The notes under the pieces are model-generated. The model ran no database searches and was not told the DNA's origin. It saw only the letters and a list, made by a program, of their open reading frames with translations. This document shows, piece by piece, positions 49,369-57,817 of a DNA stretch of 64,000 nt (position 1 is its first letter; the number at the start of each line of letters is the position of its first letter). The DNA is taken from NCBI RefSeq assembly GCF_000720185.1, contig NZ_JOIY01000008.1:186001-250000 (forward strand), read 5' to 3'. This DNA is from Streptomyces sp. NRRL S-340 (GTDB taxonomy: Bacteria; Actinomycetota; Actinomycetes; Streptomycetales; Streptomycetaceae). The position numbers and the translations under genes are program-made.

Positions 49369-50675
49369 AGCGTGTCCCCCTTCCGGGACGGTGCGTCGGT
49401 CACTGCGAGATGCCGTTCGAGCATGTCCTTGAACGAACGCCGCCAGTTGGTCCGGAAGTCGTGCTCGTCGCGGGCCCGGGTCCAGGCTGCGCGGCTCATC
49501 ACTTCCCTGTCGCCACACGGCAGTTCCAGGACGGCCGCCAGCAGCGCGGCGGCGTCGGCCGTGTCGCGGCCGCCCGCCACGAGACCGTTCACGCCGTGCT
49601 CGACGAGTTCCGGGTAGACCCCGGTGGGCAGCACCGCCAGCACGAGGCCGCGACCGTTGTTCATCAGCGCGGCCTCGACGGGCGTGACCGACGCGGCTTC
49701 GCGTTCCGAAAGGAACGCGGCGCACAGCGTCCTGGGCCACTGGCACAGCGCGGTGAGGACCTCGTCGTCCTGACCGTGGAGCAGGACGGCCGGGGACCCC
49801 GAGCGGCGCACGTGATCCTCCAGATCCGGATACGGGCGCGGGTTCAGGATCACCGGAACCAGGCGGTCCCCGGTCAGGCGCGCCGCGTCGACCAGCTTGT
49901 GGAACCCCTTCTCCGCCACTCCGCGCCCCCAGCTGACCACCAGATCCCGGTCGGTGGGGATGCCCAGCCGCTCCAGAAGCGCGCCGCGCGGCGGTCCGGG
50001 CCGGAATTTGGCCGCGTCGGTGGGCACTCCGGCGCGCGCGTACAGGGTCTTGTCGTCCGGTATGCCGTAGACCCGCTGGTACTGGCGGCGCATCCAGTGC
50101 GACTCCCAGCCGATGGAGACACGCGGATCGGAACGGGCCAGGTTGCCCATGACGGAGTCGGCGTACGTCTCGGGGAGTTCGGCGTCTCCGTCGGGCCGCA
50201 GCACGGGGTTGTGCGTCATGTGGACGTAGCTGGCGGCGAGCCCGAACTGGTCGGCCGCCCGTACGACGAAGCGCGCGGCCATGGCGAACATGCTCATTCC
50301 GGAGACGACCAGAAGGGAGTCGGCCCCGCCCGCCACGGTGAGCGCCGCCTGACCCGCGGCCGCACCGAGCGCGACGCAGTGTTCGAAGTGGTCCACCTCC
50401 CAGCTGTGGGCGCGGGGGTCGGCCAGGGGGTGGTAGCGGACAGCGCCCTGGTGGACGTAGCGCTCGAGCGCCTGCGCGAAACGCTGTTCGTCCAGACCCG
50501 CGCAGTTCGCGCGTTCGGCGACATGCCACTCCACCTGGACCCCGTGCTCGCCCGCGAGCGCGGTGGCATCGTCACGGGCGTCGAGGATGTTGTGGACGTA
50601 CCGGGCGACTCCACCGTCCACCTGGCGGAAGCCCTCGTTGGTGAGGAGCAGGACGGCCAGGCGGTGCTCAGGCAT
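49365..50675 (-). CDS. GT4-like glycosyltransferase
   Basis: 436 residues from ATG 50675, overlapping the ligase stop by 8 nt. GT-B fold: N-terminal VLLLTNEGFRQVDGGVARYV, linker with SYVHMTHNPV and SIGWESHWMRRQY, and C-terminal donor half with VVSWGRGVAEKGFHKLVDAA, VLLHGQDDEVLTALCQWPR and a final EAALMNNGRGLVLAVLPTGV. The E-x7-E motif is only partly kept (FLSEREAASVTPVE). It is the only glycosyltransferase of the operon, so it should transfer the finished GDP-heptose derivative to an acceptor. The acceptor is not evident, as no aglycone genes accompany it. Confidence 0.88.
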   Translation of the reverse strand: MPEHRLAVLLLTNEGFRQVDGGVARYVHNILDARDDATALAGEHGVQVEWHVAERANCAGLDEQRFAQALERYVHQGAVRYHPLADPRAHSWEVDHFEHCVALGAAAGQAALTVAGGADSLLVVSGMSMFAMAARFVVRAADQFGLAASYVHMTHNPVLRPDGDAELPETYADSVMGNLARSDPRVSIGWESHWMRRQYQRVYGIPDDKTLYARAGVPTDAAKFRPGPPRGALLERLGIPTDRDLVVSWGRGVAEKGFHKLVDAARLTGDRLVPVILNPRPYPDLEDHVRRSGSPAVLLHGQDDEVLTALCQWPRTLCAAFLSEREAASVTPVEAALMNNGRGLVLAVLPTGVYPELVEHGVNGLVAGGRDTADAAALLAAVLELPCGDREVMSRAAWTRARDEHDFRTNWRRSFKDMLERHLAVTDAPSRKGDTL

Positions 50676-51585
50676 CGAGCTCCTTGGAGGCCGCGTCGAA
50701 GCCGTGCCGGTACAGGAAGGCCACCACGAGCCGGTTCATGCCGATGCCGCAGCAGCCGCTCCACAGCTCGTGGCCGTCGGCCGTGATGCGGAAGCTCTCG
50801 GTCTGGTGGGTGCCCTCGGCCGAACAGCCGGAGATCTCCCGGAGGTCGAACCGCTCGTCGAAGTGGTCGGCCCAGCCCGGCCGGGCACGGTCGGGCCGGT
50901 GGCTGCTGAGCGGCACTTCTATGTCCTGCACAGGCACTTCGTCGGCGGTCCGCGCATCGTCCTGGGCCTGGACGAGGGAGGGAATCTCCATGCAGCCCTC
51001 GGCGGCCACCACCTGCCAGCTAAGCCCCCAGCCCGTGAGCAGATCGGTGAGCGTGCGGCGCACTTCACCGCGGGTGGCACGGACCTGCTCCCGGGTGCCG
51101 AAGAAGACGTGCTCGACCCGCAGGAACTCCCGGGCCTTGATGGGGCCGTCCAGTTCGGCGCTGAACTCGTTGCGCCACGTCCAGCCGCCGAGGGTCTCCA
51201 CGATGCGCAAGGGCAGCTGGTCCGGGAACAGCCGGCGCCCGCGCATCAGGTGGTAGAGGCTGATGCACTGGACCGGGTCGAGGACCTGGTCACCGGACGA
51301 GCCCGCAGGCACCAGGAGTTCGGGCGCGTACTGGCTCAGCCGGAAGTTGTCCAGGGCCTCGCGCGGGATCAGGCGGGGGAAGAGCCACTCCTCGAAGCCG
51401 TTGGCGTAGGCACGGTCGAGTATCTCGCTCTGCAGGCGCCGCAACACGCGCACCCAGGGGGCGCGGTAGACGTACTGGCCCTCTGCGAACTCCTCGATCC
51501 ACTTGCGGTCCAGCGCCTCCGCCACGACGTCACCGCCGTGGAGGCCACCGAATTCGGACTGGTCGAGAATGGTGCCGAGCTTCAT
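50668..51585 (-). CDS. Class II aminoacyl-tRNA-synthetase-like amino acid ligase
   Basis: 305 residues from ATG 51585, with AAGGAG upstream and an ATGA overlap with the phosphatase stop. A catalytic core without tRNA-binding domain: motif 2 as TWRNEFSAE, followed by REFLRVEHVFF, and motif 3 as CCGIGMNRLVVAFL. A Cys (DPVQCISLYHL), a Glu (RVEHVF) and a Cys (SGCCGIG) occupy the places of the zinc ligands of archaeal-type SerRS and of amino acid:[carrier protein] ligases. It should adenylate a small amino acid (Gly, Ala or Ser are known for the group). No carrier protein is encoded in the operon, so the acceptor may be the amino-sugar itself, a carrier elsewhere, or a tRNA. Confidence 0.85.
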   Translation of the reverse strand: MKLGTILDQSEFGGLHGGDVVAEALDRKWIEEFAEGQYVYRAPWVRVLRRLQSEILDRAYANGFEEWLFPRLIPREALDNFRLSQYAPELLVPAGSSGDQVLDPVQCISLYHLMRGRRLFPDQLPLRIVETLGGWTWRNEFSAELDGPIKAREFLRVEHVFFGTREQVRATRGEVRRTLTDLLTGWGLSWQVVAAEGCMEIPSLVQAQDDARTADEVPVQDIEVPLSSHRPDRARPGWADHFDERFDLREISGCSAEGTHQTESFRITADGHELWSGCCGIGMNRLVVAFLYRHGFDAASKELDA

Positions 51586-52187
51586 CGTGGGGTCTCCTTG
51601 GCCGTAGGTGGACAGTGCCCGTGCCGATCCGCGGTGCGGTGATGTCTCAGCACGGTGCCGGCGGCGTCGACGAGGTCCGTGGCGTAGTGCAGTCCGGGGA
51701 TGAGACTGGGGCGTGGCGGGACACGAGGGGTGAGCAGTACCGCCGTGCAGCCGGCGCCGATGCCGGCCTGGGCGTCCGTGGGGCGATCGCCGACCATGTA
51801 GCTGTCGGAGAGGTCGACGGACAGCTCTTCGGCCGCCTGGCGCAGGAGCCCGCCGGCGGGTTTGCGGCAGGCGCAGCGCCGGCAGGCCGTGTGCGGGCAC
51901 ACGAAGACGCCGTCCAGCGGCCCGAGCCGGTGATGCATCCGGTCCAGTGCGGTGCGGTCGGACAGTCCGCGGGACAGGTCGGGCTGGTTGGTGACGAGGC
52001 CGATCAGCGCACCGGCCGCGCGCAGCCGCCCGAAGCATTCCTGTATGCCGGGCAGGGCCGTCCACTCCTGTTCGTGGCGCGCGGAGGTACGCCGGCCGGC
52101 CCGCCATACGTGCGCGTTCAGGGTGCCGTCCCGGTCGAAGAACACGCACCAGCGTCGTCGCGGCTCGGGCGGGCTCAGTCGCTCCAC
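51582..52187 (-). CDS. gmhB: D-glycero-D-manno-heptose 1,7-bisphosphate phosphatase-like HAD protein
   Basis: 201 residues from ATG 52187. HAD motif I FFDRDGTLN, motif II LVTNQPDL, a zinc-binding CPHTACRRCACRKPAG segment (Cys-His-Cys-Cys) and motif III/IV VGDRPTDAQAGIGAG. This is the GmhB/HisB-N subgroup. In the GDP-heptose route it removes the C7 phosphate of the bisphosphate. Found with GmhA-, HddA- and HddC-like genes, the assignment is strong. It overlaps both neighbours. Confidence 0.9.
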   Translation of the reverse strand: MERLSPPEPRRRWCVFFDRDGTLNAHVWRAGRRTSARHEQEWTALPGIQECFGRLRAAGALIGLVTNQPDLSRGLSDRTALDRMHHRLGPLDGVFVCPHTACRRCACRKPAGGLLRQAAEELSVDLSDSYMVGDRPTDAQAGIGAGCTAVLLTPRVPPRPSLIPGLHYATDLVDAAGTVLRHHRTADRHGHCPPTAKETPR

Positions 52188-53479
52188 GGGTCCACCGACC
52201 TCCAGCCCGGGGGAGTCGGTACGCGACTGCGCCGCTCGGTGCCGGTCAGCCGCATGAGCAGCGGGCGTCGCGGCCGGACCCCCTCGAAAAGGGCCGGCTC
52301 GGTGAACGCCGGGTGCTCCACCATCAGCACGGTGCAGTGCGCTGCGGCCACGGCTTCGGCGAGTGTCGTGACCCGGTGGATCTCGCCGAGGTCCGCCGGC
52401 TCGGCGATCGGGTCGTACGCGGTCACCGACGCGCCCTGAGCGGTCAGCTCCCGGCCCAGCCGCAGCGCCGGGGAGTCGCGCAGGGTGGACACACCGGGCT
52501 TGTAGGTCAGTCCCAGCAGGCAGACGGTCCGGCCGCCCACACCCTCGAGTTCCCGGTCCAGCCGGGCCAGGGGCGCCAGGGCATGGACCGCGTTGGAGCG
52601 CGCGATCGCCCGGAACAGACCGTCGCGGCCGATCGGCCGGCCCTGCTCCATGAGTGCCCGGACATCGCGGTGCAGGGTCGCGCCGGCATAGGCCTCCCCG
52701 GGCCGCAGCGGGGCCGTGTCGGCGACCCGGTCGTCCGCGCGCAGGCCGTCGAGGACGGTGACCGGGTCGGCACCGAGACTTGCGGCGATGGTCCCCAGAT
52801 CGTTGGCGAGCGTGATGCAGAGGGCGAGATAGGCGTTGGTGCCGTGTTTGACCAGTTCGGCTTCGGCCAGGGTCATGCTCAGCTCGTTGACGGGCGCGAT
52901 CAGGTCGAGCAAGTCACGCACCGCCCTGGGTGGTTCGGGGGCGTTGCAGCCCACGACGGTTCGGGCGGGCCGCAGGAAATCGCCCAGGGCGCGACCCAGG
53001 CGGAGGTTCTCCGGCAGGTGGACGAGGTCGGCGCTCTCGGCCGGCAGGCCCGTGTCGCGCAGAGCGGTGTCGCAGGTGCCCGCGCGCAGCTGGCTCAGGG
53101 CGACCACCGGCCCGCCGCGGTCGGGGTGGGCGAGCAGCTCGCGCAGCGCGGCCGGCGGCCGGGGATCGGTCAGGGTCCCGTCGGCGGCGGTCGCGGTGTC
53201 GTGAGCGACGAGACTCAACACCGCCCTGCGCAGGATCTCGGCCATCCCCTCCTCGTCCAGGACGGGGCGCAGGGCACCCGCACCGCGTGCGGCGGTGAGG
53301 CACTGGGCGACCCCGGGCTCACCGGCGCAGCGCTCCCCGCGAGCGAAGGCGTCGAAGGCCTCGTCGGCCGCTGCGTCCAAGGCGTCGGGCCGTACATGGA
53401 CGGTGTGGCCGAGCCGGAGGAGACCGGCGGCGGTGACGGACGCCAGATGCCAGTCGCCGACGAGCAGGACGTCAGGCAC
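52175..53479 (-). CDS. UDP-glucose/GDP-mannose dehydrogenase-like protein lacking the catalytic Cys
   Basis: 434 residues from GTG 53479. The three-domain layout of the family is there: N-terminal VPDVLLVGDWHLASVTAAGL, central VNELSMTLAEAELVKHGTNA with YLALCITLANDLG, and C-terminal TVCLLGLTYKPGVSTLRDSP. However, the family's GGSCxPKD loop reads GEAYAGATLHRDVRAL, so the thiohemiacetal Cys is Thr, and the active-site Lys of ALKIS reads Cys. The N-terminal GxGYVG is also changed. It therefore cannot oxidise a C6/C7 alcohol to an acid by the known mechanism. A single two-electron oxidoreductase or a non-catalytic partner are options. It overlaps the epimerase stop by 8 nt. Confidence 0.85.
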   Translation of the reverse strand: MPDVLLVGDWHLASVTAAGLLRLGHTVHVRPDALDAAADEAFDAFARGERCAGEPGVAQCLTAARGAGALRPVLDEEGMAEILRRAVLSLVAHDTATAADGTLTDPRPPAALRELLAHPDRGGPVVALSQLRAGTCDTALRDTGLPAESADLVHLPENLRLGRALGDFLRPARTVVGCNAPEPPRAVRDLLDLIAPVNELSMTLAEAELVKHGTNAYLALCITLANDLGTIAASLGADPVTVLDGLRADDRVADTAPLRPGEAYAGATLHRDVRALMEQGRPIGRDGLFRAIARSNAVHALAPLARLDRELEGVGGRTVCLLGLTYKPGVSTLRDSPALRLGRELTAQGASVTAYDPIAEPADLGEIHRVTTLAEAVAAAHCTVLMVEHPAFTEPALFEGVRPRRPLLMRLTGTERRSRVPTPPGWRSVDPWSD

Positions 53480-54431
53480 GCTCGGCTTCTCCGATCTGGC
53501 GTCGTACCGCCTCACGGATCGCGTCCTCGGATGCGCAGGAACTGTGCCAGCCCAGTGCGTGCGCCTTGGACAGGTCGAACTCCACGACGGGTACATCGCC
53601 CGGCCAGCCTCTTTCGCCGCCGCCGTACACGATCTCCGCGTCGAGACCCAGTTCCTCGAGGACGATCTCGGCGATCCGGGTGACGGTGACGGTCTCGGCC
53701 GAGCCGAGGTTGGCGACAAGGACGTCGGTCTTGGCGGCGGCGGGCAGTTCGACGATCCCGCGGGCGCAGTCCTCGGCGAGGAAGTAGTTCTTGCGCTGTC
53801 GGCCGTCGCCCAGAACGTGCAGGCGGCGCGGATTCTCGCGCAGCTTGCCGAGGAAGTCGTAGATGACGCCATGGTTCATCCGGCCGCCAACCACGTTGCC
53901 GAAGCGGAAGATGCCGGCGCGGAAGCCGTAGAGGTGGCAGTACGAGGAGATGAGTGCCTCGGCGCCGAGCTTCGCCGCGCCGTACACCGAGATCGGCAGC
54001 ATCGGGCCGTGGTGCTCGGCGGTCGGACGTCGGGTGACCTCGCCGTAGACCGTCGAGGAGGAGGAGAAGACGATCTCCCGCACCCCGGTCCTGCGCATGG
54101 CCTCCAGCACGGAGCGGGTGGCGAGGACCGACTGCTCGACGTCGACCCAGTTGTCCTCCAGGCCGACGCGCATGTCGACGCTGGCCGCCAGGTGGATGAC
54201 CCGCTCCACCCCGTCCGACAGGACCTCCGCCAGGCGATCGGTGTCCAGGACGTCGAGTTCGTGCACGAGCGCGGCGCCGCTGCGCTCGTGGTCCTGAACC
54301 CAGCGGCGCGTGGTGTTGGAGAAGTTGTCGACCACGGTAACGGGAGCGTCGCTCGTCGTGATCAGATGGTCGACCACGTGGCTGCCGATGAAGCCGGCGC
54401 CGCCGGTCACCAGGGTGCGGGACGCGGTCAT
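53472..54431 (-). CDS. NAD-dependent nucleotide-sugar epimerase/dehydratase
   Basis: 319 residues from ATG 54431 (ATGA overlap with gmhA). Extended SDR: LVTGGAGFIGSHVVDHL, HLAASVDMRVG, VFSSSSTVYG and the YGAAK Tyr-Lys pair, FRFGNVVGGRMNHGVIYDF. It is most like the GalE/WbpP and GDP-sugar epimerase branch. On GDP-D-glycero-D-manno-heptose it could invert C3/C4/C5 or act as a 4-oxidising enzyme to give the keto-sugar needed by the aminotransferase. The exact position cannot be told. Confidence 0.92.
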   Translation of the reverse strand: MTASRTLVTGGAGFIGSHVVDHLITTSDAPVTVVDNFSNTTRRWVQDHERSGAALVHELDVLDTDRLAEVLSDGVERVIHLAASVDMRVGLEDNWVDVEQSVLATRSVLEAMRRTGVREIVFSSSSTVYGEVTRRPTAEHHGPMLPISVYGAAKLGAEALISSYCHLYGFRAGIFRFGNVVGGRMNHGVIYDFLGKLRENPRRLHVLGDGRQRKNYFLAEDCARGIVELPAAAKTDVLVANLGSAETVTVTRIAEIVLEELGLDAEIVYGGGERGWPGDVPVVEFDLSKAHALGWHSSCASEDAIREAVRRQIGEAERA

Positions 54432-55036
54432 CGGCTTCCTCCGTCGGTCAGGGCCAGGCACAGAGCGTGCGCCACCAGCAGATGGACCGATTCGATGCCG
54501 GGAGTGGCGAGCGGTTCGCGGCGCAGCGGGACGTTGATGTGGACATCCGCCAGGTCGGACGTGGCCCCGCCGTCGAAGCCGGTCACGGCGATCACCATGG
54601 CGCCTTGCTTGTGGGCGTACGCGGCCAGTTCGACCAGGCCGCGCGAGACGGAGCCGTCGCGGGCGCCGCCGTGCACGGAGAACAGGACGACGGCGTCCTG
54701 CGCGTCGGGGTGGCTGGGCAGCCAGGGCTCGGCCAGGTGGGCGAGGGCCAGCCCCGGGTCGTCGTCGTTGGTCCAGGCGGTGTGGCAGGCGATGTTGTCC
54801 AGGAGGGCGACGGACCGCAGGTGCGGCTGTCGGGGGGAGCGGGTGAACTTGGTCAGGTCTGCCGCGAAGTGGGATGCGGTCGAACTGGACCCGCCGAGCC
54901 CGGCGGACAGCACCACGCCACCGGTGGCGCGGCATGCGGCGAGCACCCGGACGGCGGCGTCCAGGGCGGCCGTGTCGAGGTCCGCCGTGACGGCTGCGAC
55001 CGCGTCGCGCAGCGCCGTAATGCTGGCCATACTCAT
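54428..55036 (-). CDS. gmhA: Sedoheptulose 7-phosphate isomerase (GmhA-like SIS protein)
   Basis: 202 residues from ATG 55036 (a second ATG follows at 55030). SIS domain: GLGGSSSTASHFAADLTKF, NDDDPGLALAHLAEPWL, LFSVHGGARDGSVSRGLVEL and the terminal ESVHLLVAHALCLAL. In GmhA the active-site Glu lies in HFAAELTGR; here it is Asp (SHFAADLTK), while the His of the final helix is kept. It converts sedoheptulose 7-phosphate to D-glycero-D-manno-heptose 7-phosphate, the entry step of the pathway. Confidence 0.9.
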   Translation of the reverse strand: MSMASITALRDAVAAVTADLDTAALDAAVRVLAACRATGGVVLSAGLGGSSSTASHFAADLTKFTRSPRQPHLRSVALLDNIACHTAWTNDDDPGLALAHLAEPWLPSHPDAQDAVVLFSVHGGARDGSVSRGLVELAAYAHKQGAMVIAVTGFDGGATSDLADVHINVPLRREPLATPGIESVHLLVAHALCLALTDGGSR

Positions 55037-56037
55037 CGGTTCTCCTTGCTGACGGGGGTCCAGCGACCCGTTTCGACGGAGCGGTAGGCGGCCTCCACGA
55101 CGCTGAGAGCACGCCGGCCGGACGGATCGGGGTCAGGCACGGGGTGCTGCGCGACCAGTTCGCGGAAACGGGCCCACTCGGCGGCCCAGGACCGGTCGGG
55201 GCCGCGGAAACGCGTGATCTGCGCACCGAAGGGCCCGTCGCCGCGCTTCTCGACCGTCAGGGTCTGCTCGCCGTACGACCCGGTGAGTCCGTCGATGCGA
55301 ACGGTCGCGTGCTCGAAGGTGACTTCGAACAGGAAGCGGTTGTGCCACTGGCTCAGGCTGCTGCGCAGCATCGCCACCTGACCCGCGGCCGAGCGGAGCA
55401 TCACATGGGCGTCGTCCTCGATGCCCGGCGGCAGCCCGAACGAGTGCTGCGTGTGGGCGATCACGTCATGGACCGGCCACAGCAGAGCGTCCACCAGGTC
55501 CACCAGATGAATGCCCTGCTCCATCAGCTGCCCGCCCGAGACGACGGCCGGGTCGGCGCGCCATTCGTCGCCGTATCCCGGGCGGAAGCCGTATCCGTAC
55601 ACGCCCAGGGCGGACAGCGGCCTACCGTGTTCGCCGTCCGAGACGCTGCGTGCAAGAGCGCGGACAGCGGGATGGAAGCGGTGGTTGAACCCGCAGTGCA
55701 GGACCCTGCCGCAGGTCCGTGCCGCGGCCTCCATGCGTGCGGCCTCGTCACTGGTGCGGGCCAGCGGCTTCTCGCACAGCACATGCTTGCCGGCGGTCAC
55801 TGCGGCGACCGTCGCGGCCAGGTGGGTGTCGGGAGGTGTGGCGACGATGACCGCGTCCAGTTCGGTGTGGGCGAGCAGTTCCTCCCAGTGGGTGAAGACC
55901 TCGGCCCCCACCCGCTGCGCGTGGGCCCGGGCCCGGTCGAGGTCGGGTGCGGCGATGGCGACCAGGACGTCGTCCGGGCCCAGCGCCGGGATGCGCCGGC
56001 CGCACTGCAGGCCTGCTCCGATCATGCCGACGCGCAT
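55033..56037 (-). CDS. Gfo/Idh/MocA oxidoreductase
   Basis: 334 residues from ATG 56037, overlapping the kinase stop by 16 nt. Canonical features: VGMIGAGLQCGRRIPALG, AVIVATPPDTHLAATVAAV, CEKPL with the catalytic Lys, and GQLMEQGIHLVDLVDALLWP with the Asp/His pair. Unlike the other Gfo-type protein of this operon it keeps the EKP motif, so it should be an active NAD(P)-dependent sugar dehydrogenase. It might make the 3- or 4-keto intermediate for transamination. Confidence 0.92.
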   Translation of the reverse strand: MRVGMIGAGLQCGRRIPALGPDDVLVAIAAPDLDRARAHAQRVGAEVFTHWEELLAHTELDAVIVATPPDTHLAATVAAVTAGKHVLCEKPLARTSDEAARMEAAARTCGRVLHCGFNHRFHPAVRALARSVSDGEHGRPLSALGVYGYGFRPGYGDEWRADPAVVSGGQLMEQGIHLVDLVDALLWPVHDVIAHTQHSFGLPPGIEDDAHVMLRSAAGQVAMLRSSLSQWHNRFLFEVTFEHATVRIDGLTGSYGEQTLTVEKRGDGPFGAQITRFRGPDRSWAAEWARFRELVAQHPVPDPDPSGRRALSVVEAAYRSVETGRWTPVSKENR

Positions 56038-57050
56038 GGCTTGTCCTCCCGCCGGCTGCGCTCACCGGCGTCTGTCGTGGAGGAGAGGCCCTCCTGGGAC
56101 AGGCGCAAGGTGACGCGGACGAGCCCGAGGCGATGCAGAAAGGCCTCGGTCCGGTCGAGGGCCGTGGGGTCGGCGGCGATCAGCAGGTGCCCGCCGCCGC
56201 CGGCGCCGATGAGCTTGAAGCCGGAAATGCCGGCGGCTGCGGAGCCCTCCTGGAGACGGCGGCACACGGGATGGTCCGCTGCCGGATTGGCGGCGGTCTT
56301 CCTGGCCCAGTGCGCGCGCAGGACCGCACCCACCGTGTGGATGTCGCCGCTGAGGAAGGCCTGTTCGGTGCGAGCGGCGGCATCCAGGGCCTGGCGGTGC
56401 TGCTCGGGGGTGACGCTCGGTGCTTCGGCCAGGACGCGGGACGCGTCGCGGGCGCCGGGAACCCGGTACAGCAGCAGCCCGCCGTCGATGAGCTGCGTCA
56501 ATGCGGTGGACAGGCCGGGGCTGGGGGACGCGGTGGCTGATCCGTCTGCCGCGAAACGCATGCGCTGCACGCCGCCCAGGGCAGCCGCCCAGGCGTCCTG
56601 CTGGCCGATGGTGCGGCCGAGGACCTCGCGCTCGAGCCGGAACGCGAGAACCGCGATCTCCCGTGGGTGCAGACGACGACCGCTCCACTGCAGGAGTGCG
56701 TCGATGAGCGCCACGCAGTAGGCCCCGGAGCCGCCGAGCCCTGAACCGGGCGGCACGGGCGAGCCCACGGCGATGGAGGGGAGACGACTCAGACGGAGGG
56801 TGGTCGCTGCGGCGGCGTGGTACGGGTGGTGCGCGGACCCGGCCGGGGGGAGCCGGTAACTCCAGTCGGTGCCCTGCGCCTCGAGCACGGCCACCGCGTC
56901 ATCCGGCTCGTCGGCCACACAGACGTGCACCCGATGGGTGAGCGCCGCAGCCACCACGACGGTGGGTCCCAGGCGGTAGAACTCGGGCAGGTCGCTGCCC
57001 CCGCCGGCGATGCTGATGCGCATCGGCGCGGAGCTGTGCACCGTGGTCAT
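56022..57050 (-). CDS. hddA: D-glycero-D-manno-heptose 7-phosphate kinase (GHMP family)
   Basis: 342 residues from ATG 57050, in a TGATG overlap with the nucleotidyltransferase stop. GHMP motifs: start SAPMRISIAGGGSDLPEFY, ATP loop VPPGSGLGGSGAYCVAL, and C-terminal KLIGAGGGGHLLI. The GGGSDLPEF start is diagnostic of the HddA/FucK-like sugar-1-kinase branch. It phosphorylates C1 to the alpha-1,7-bisphosphate, which leads to GDP-activated (not ADP-activated) heptose. Confidence 0.93.
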   Translation of the reverse strand: MTTVHSSAPMRISIAGGGSDLPEFYRLGPTVVVAAALTHRVHVCVADEPDDAVAVLEAQGTDWSYRLPPAGSAHHPYHAAAATTLRLSRLPSIAVGSPVPPGSGLGGSGAYCVALIDALLQWSGRRLHPREIAVLAFRLEREVLGRTIGQQDAWAAALGGVQRMRFAADGSATASPSPGLSTALTQLIDGGLLLYRVPGARDASRVLAEAPSVTPEQHRQALDAAARTEQAFLSGDIHTVGAVLRAHWARKTAANPAADHPVCRRLQEGSAAAGISGFKLIGAGGGGHLLIAADPTALDRTEAFLHRLGLVRVTLRLSQEGLSSTTDAGERSRREDKPCASA

Positions 57051-57817
57051 CAAGAGGGCCTCTCGACTCGGCCGGGCAGGGGAGCCTGCGGCACCGGTGG
57101 GCCGGCGAGTGCGGCGCAGGCGGCTCGCCAGCGCTCAGGCGTGCCGATCTCGACGATGGGCTCGTCACAGCTCCACTGCGCGAGCTCTCCCCGCTCGGCG
57201 AGGGATCCGAAGAAGGGGCCGTCGAGATCACCGGGGTGACGGGCGAGGGCGTCACGCCGCAGGAACCGGATCCCGCGGTCGATGTAGGGAGCGGCGGCCG
57301 TCTTGTCGTAGCGGGTGACCCAGGGGCCCCGGACGGTGACGTTGCCCTGGTCGCGGGAGCGTGCCTCGGTGGCGACACCCATCACGGCCGCGGCGCCCGT
57401 CTCGTGCAGCGCACGGGACAAGTGAAGCCACAACCCCGCCCGGTCGGGCGGCAGTACGTCGCCCAGGACGAGGAGGAACTCGTCGTCCAAGTGATCGGCG
57501 GCCTGACGCAGCGCCCCGATGGGGCCCGCCGGTGCGGATTCGACGAAGACCGTGGTGCGGGGTGCGGCCCACGAGGCGCGCGTCCCGTTGCGCGACGGGG
57601 GCCGGGGCCGGCACCAGGTCCCGGCGAACTCCTGCACCGCTGCGGCCGCGTGGCCGGCGAGGAGGAGGATGTCGTCGACCGGCGGGTCGGCCACCCGGTC
57701 CAGGACATGGCCCAGGAAGGGACGGCCCGCGACGGGGACCATGCACTTCTGCCCGGGTCCGCTGACCGACGTCATACGGGTGCCGAGTCCTCCACAGAGG
57801 ACGACCACCTGACTCAT
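57050..57817 (-). CDS. hddC: Heptose 1-phosphate guanylyltransferase-like nucleotidyltransferase
   Basis: 255 residues from ATG 57817 (ATGA overlap with the aminotransferase stop). NTP-transferase start VVVLCGGLGTRMTSVSGPGQ followed by KCMVPVAGRPFLGHVLD, metal-binding LLVLGDVLPPDRAG, and PIVEIGTPERWRAA near the end. This matches HddC, which forms GDP-D-glycero-alpha-D-manno-heptose. The base specificity (GTP) is inferred from the HddA partner. Confidence 0.9.
   Translation of the reverse strand: MSQVVVLCGGLGTRMTSVSGPGQKCMVPVAGRPFLGHVLDRVADPPVDDILLLAGHAAAAVQEFAGTWCRPRPPSRNGTRASWAAPRTTVFVESAPAGPIGALRQAADHLDDEFLLVLGDVLPPDRAGLWLHLSRALHETGAAAVMGVATEARSRDQGNVTVRGPWVTRYDKTAAAPYIDRGIRFLRRDALARHPGDLDGPFFGSLAERGELAQWSCDEPIVEIGTPERWRAACAALAGPPVPQAPLPGRVERPS

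Noticed and set aside
50668..51585. Housekeeping seryl-tRNA synthetase
   Set aside because: The N-terminal tRNA-binding coiled coil is absent and the gene is embedded in a sugar operon; the zinc-ligand pattern matches carrier-protein ligases.
51582..57817. Heptose genes as evidence of a Gram-negative lipopolysaccharide locus
   Set aside because: Codon use, start overlaps and neighbours are those of an actinomycete; no lipid A or core-transferase genes occur, and an exporter and aminotransferase fit a small secreted product better.
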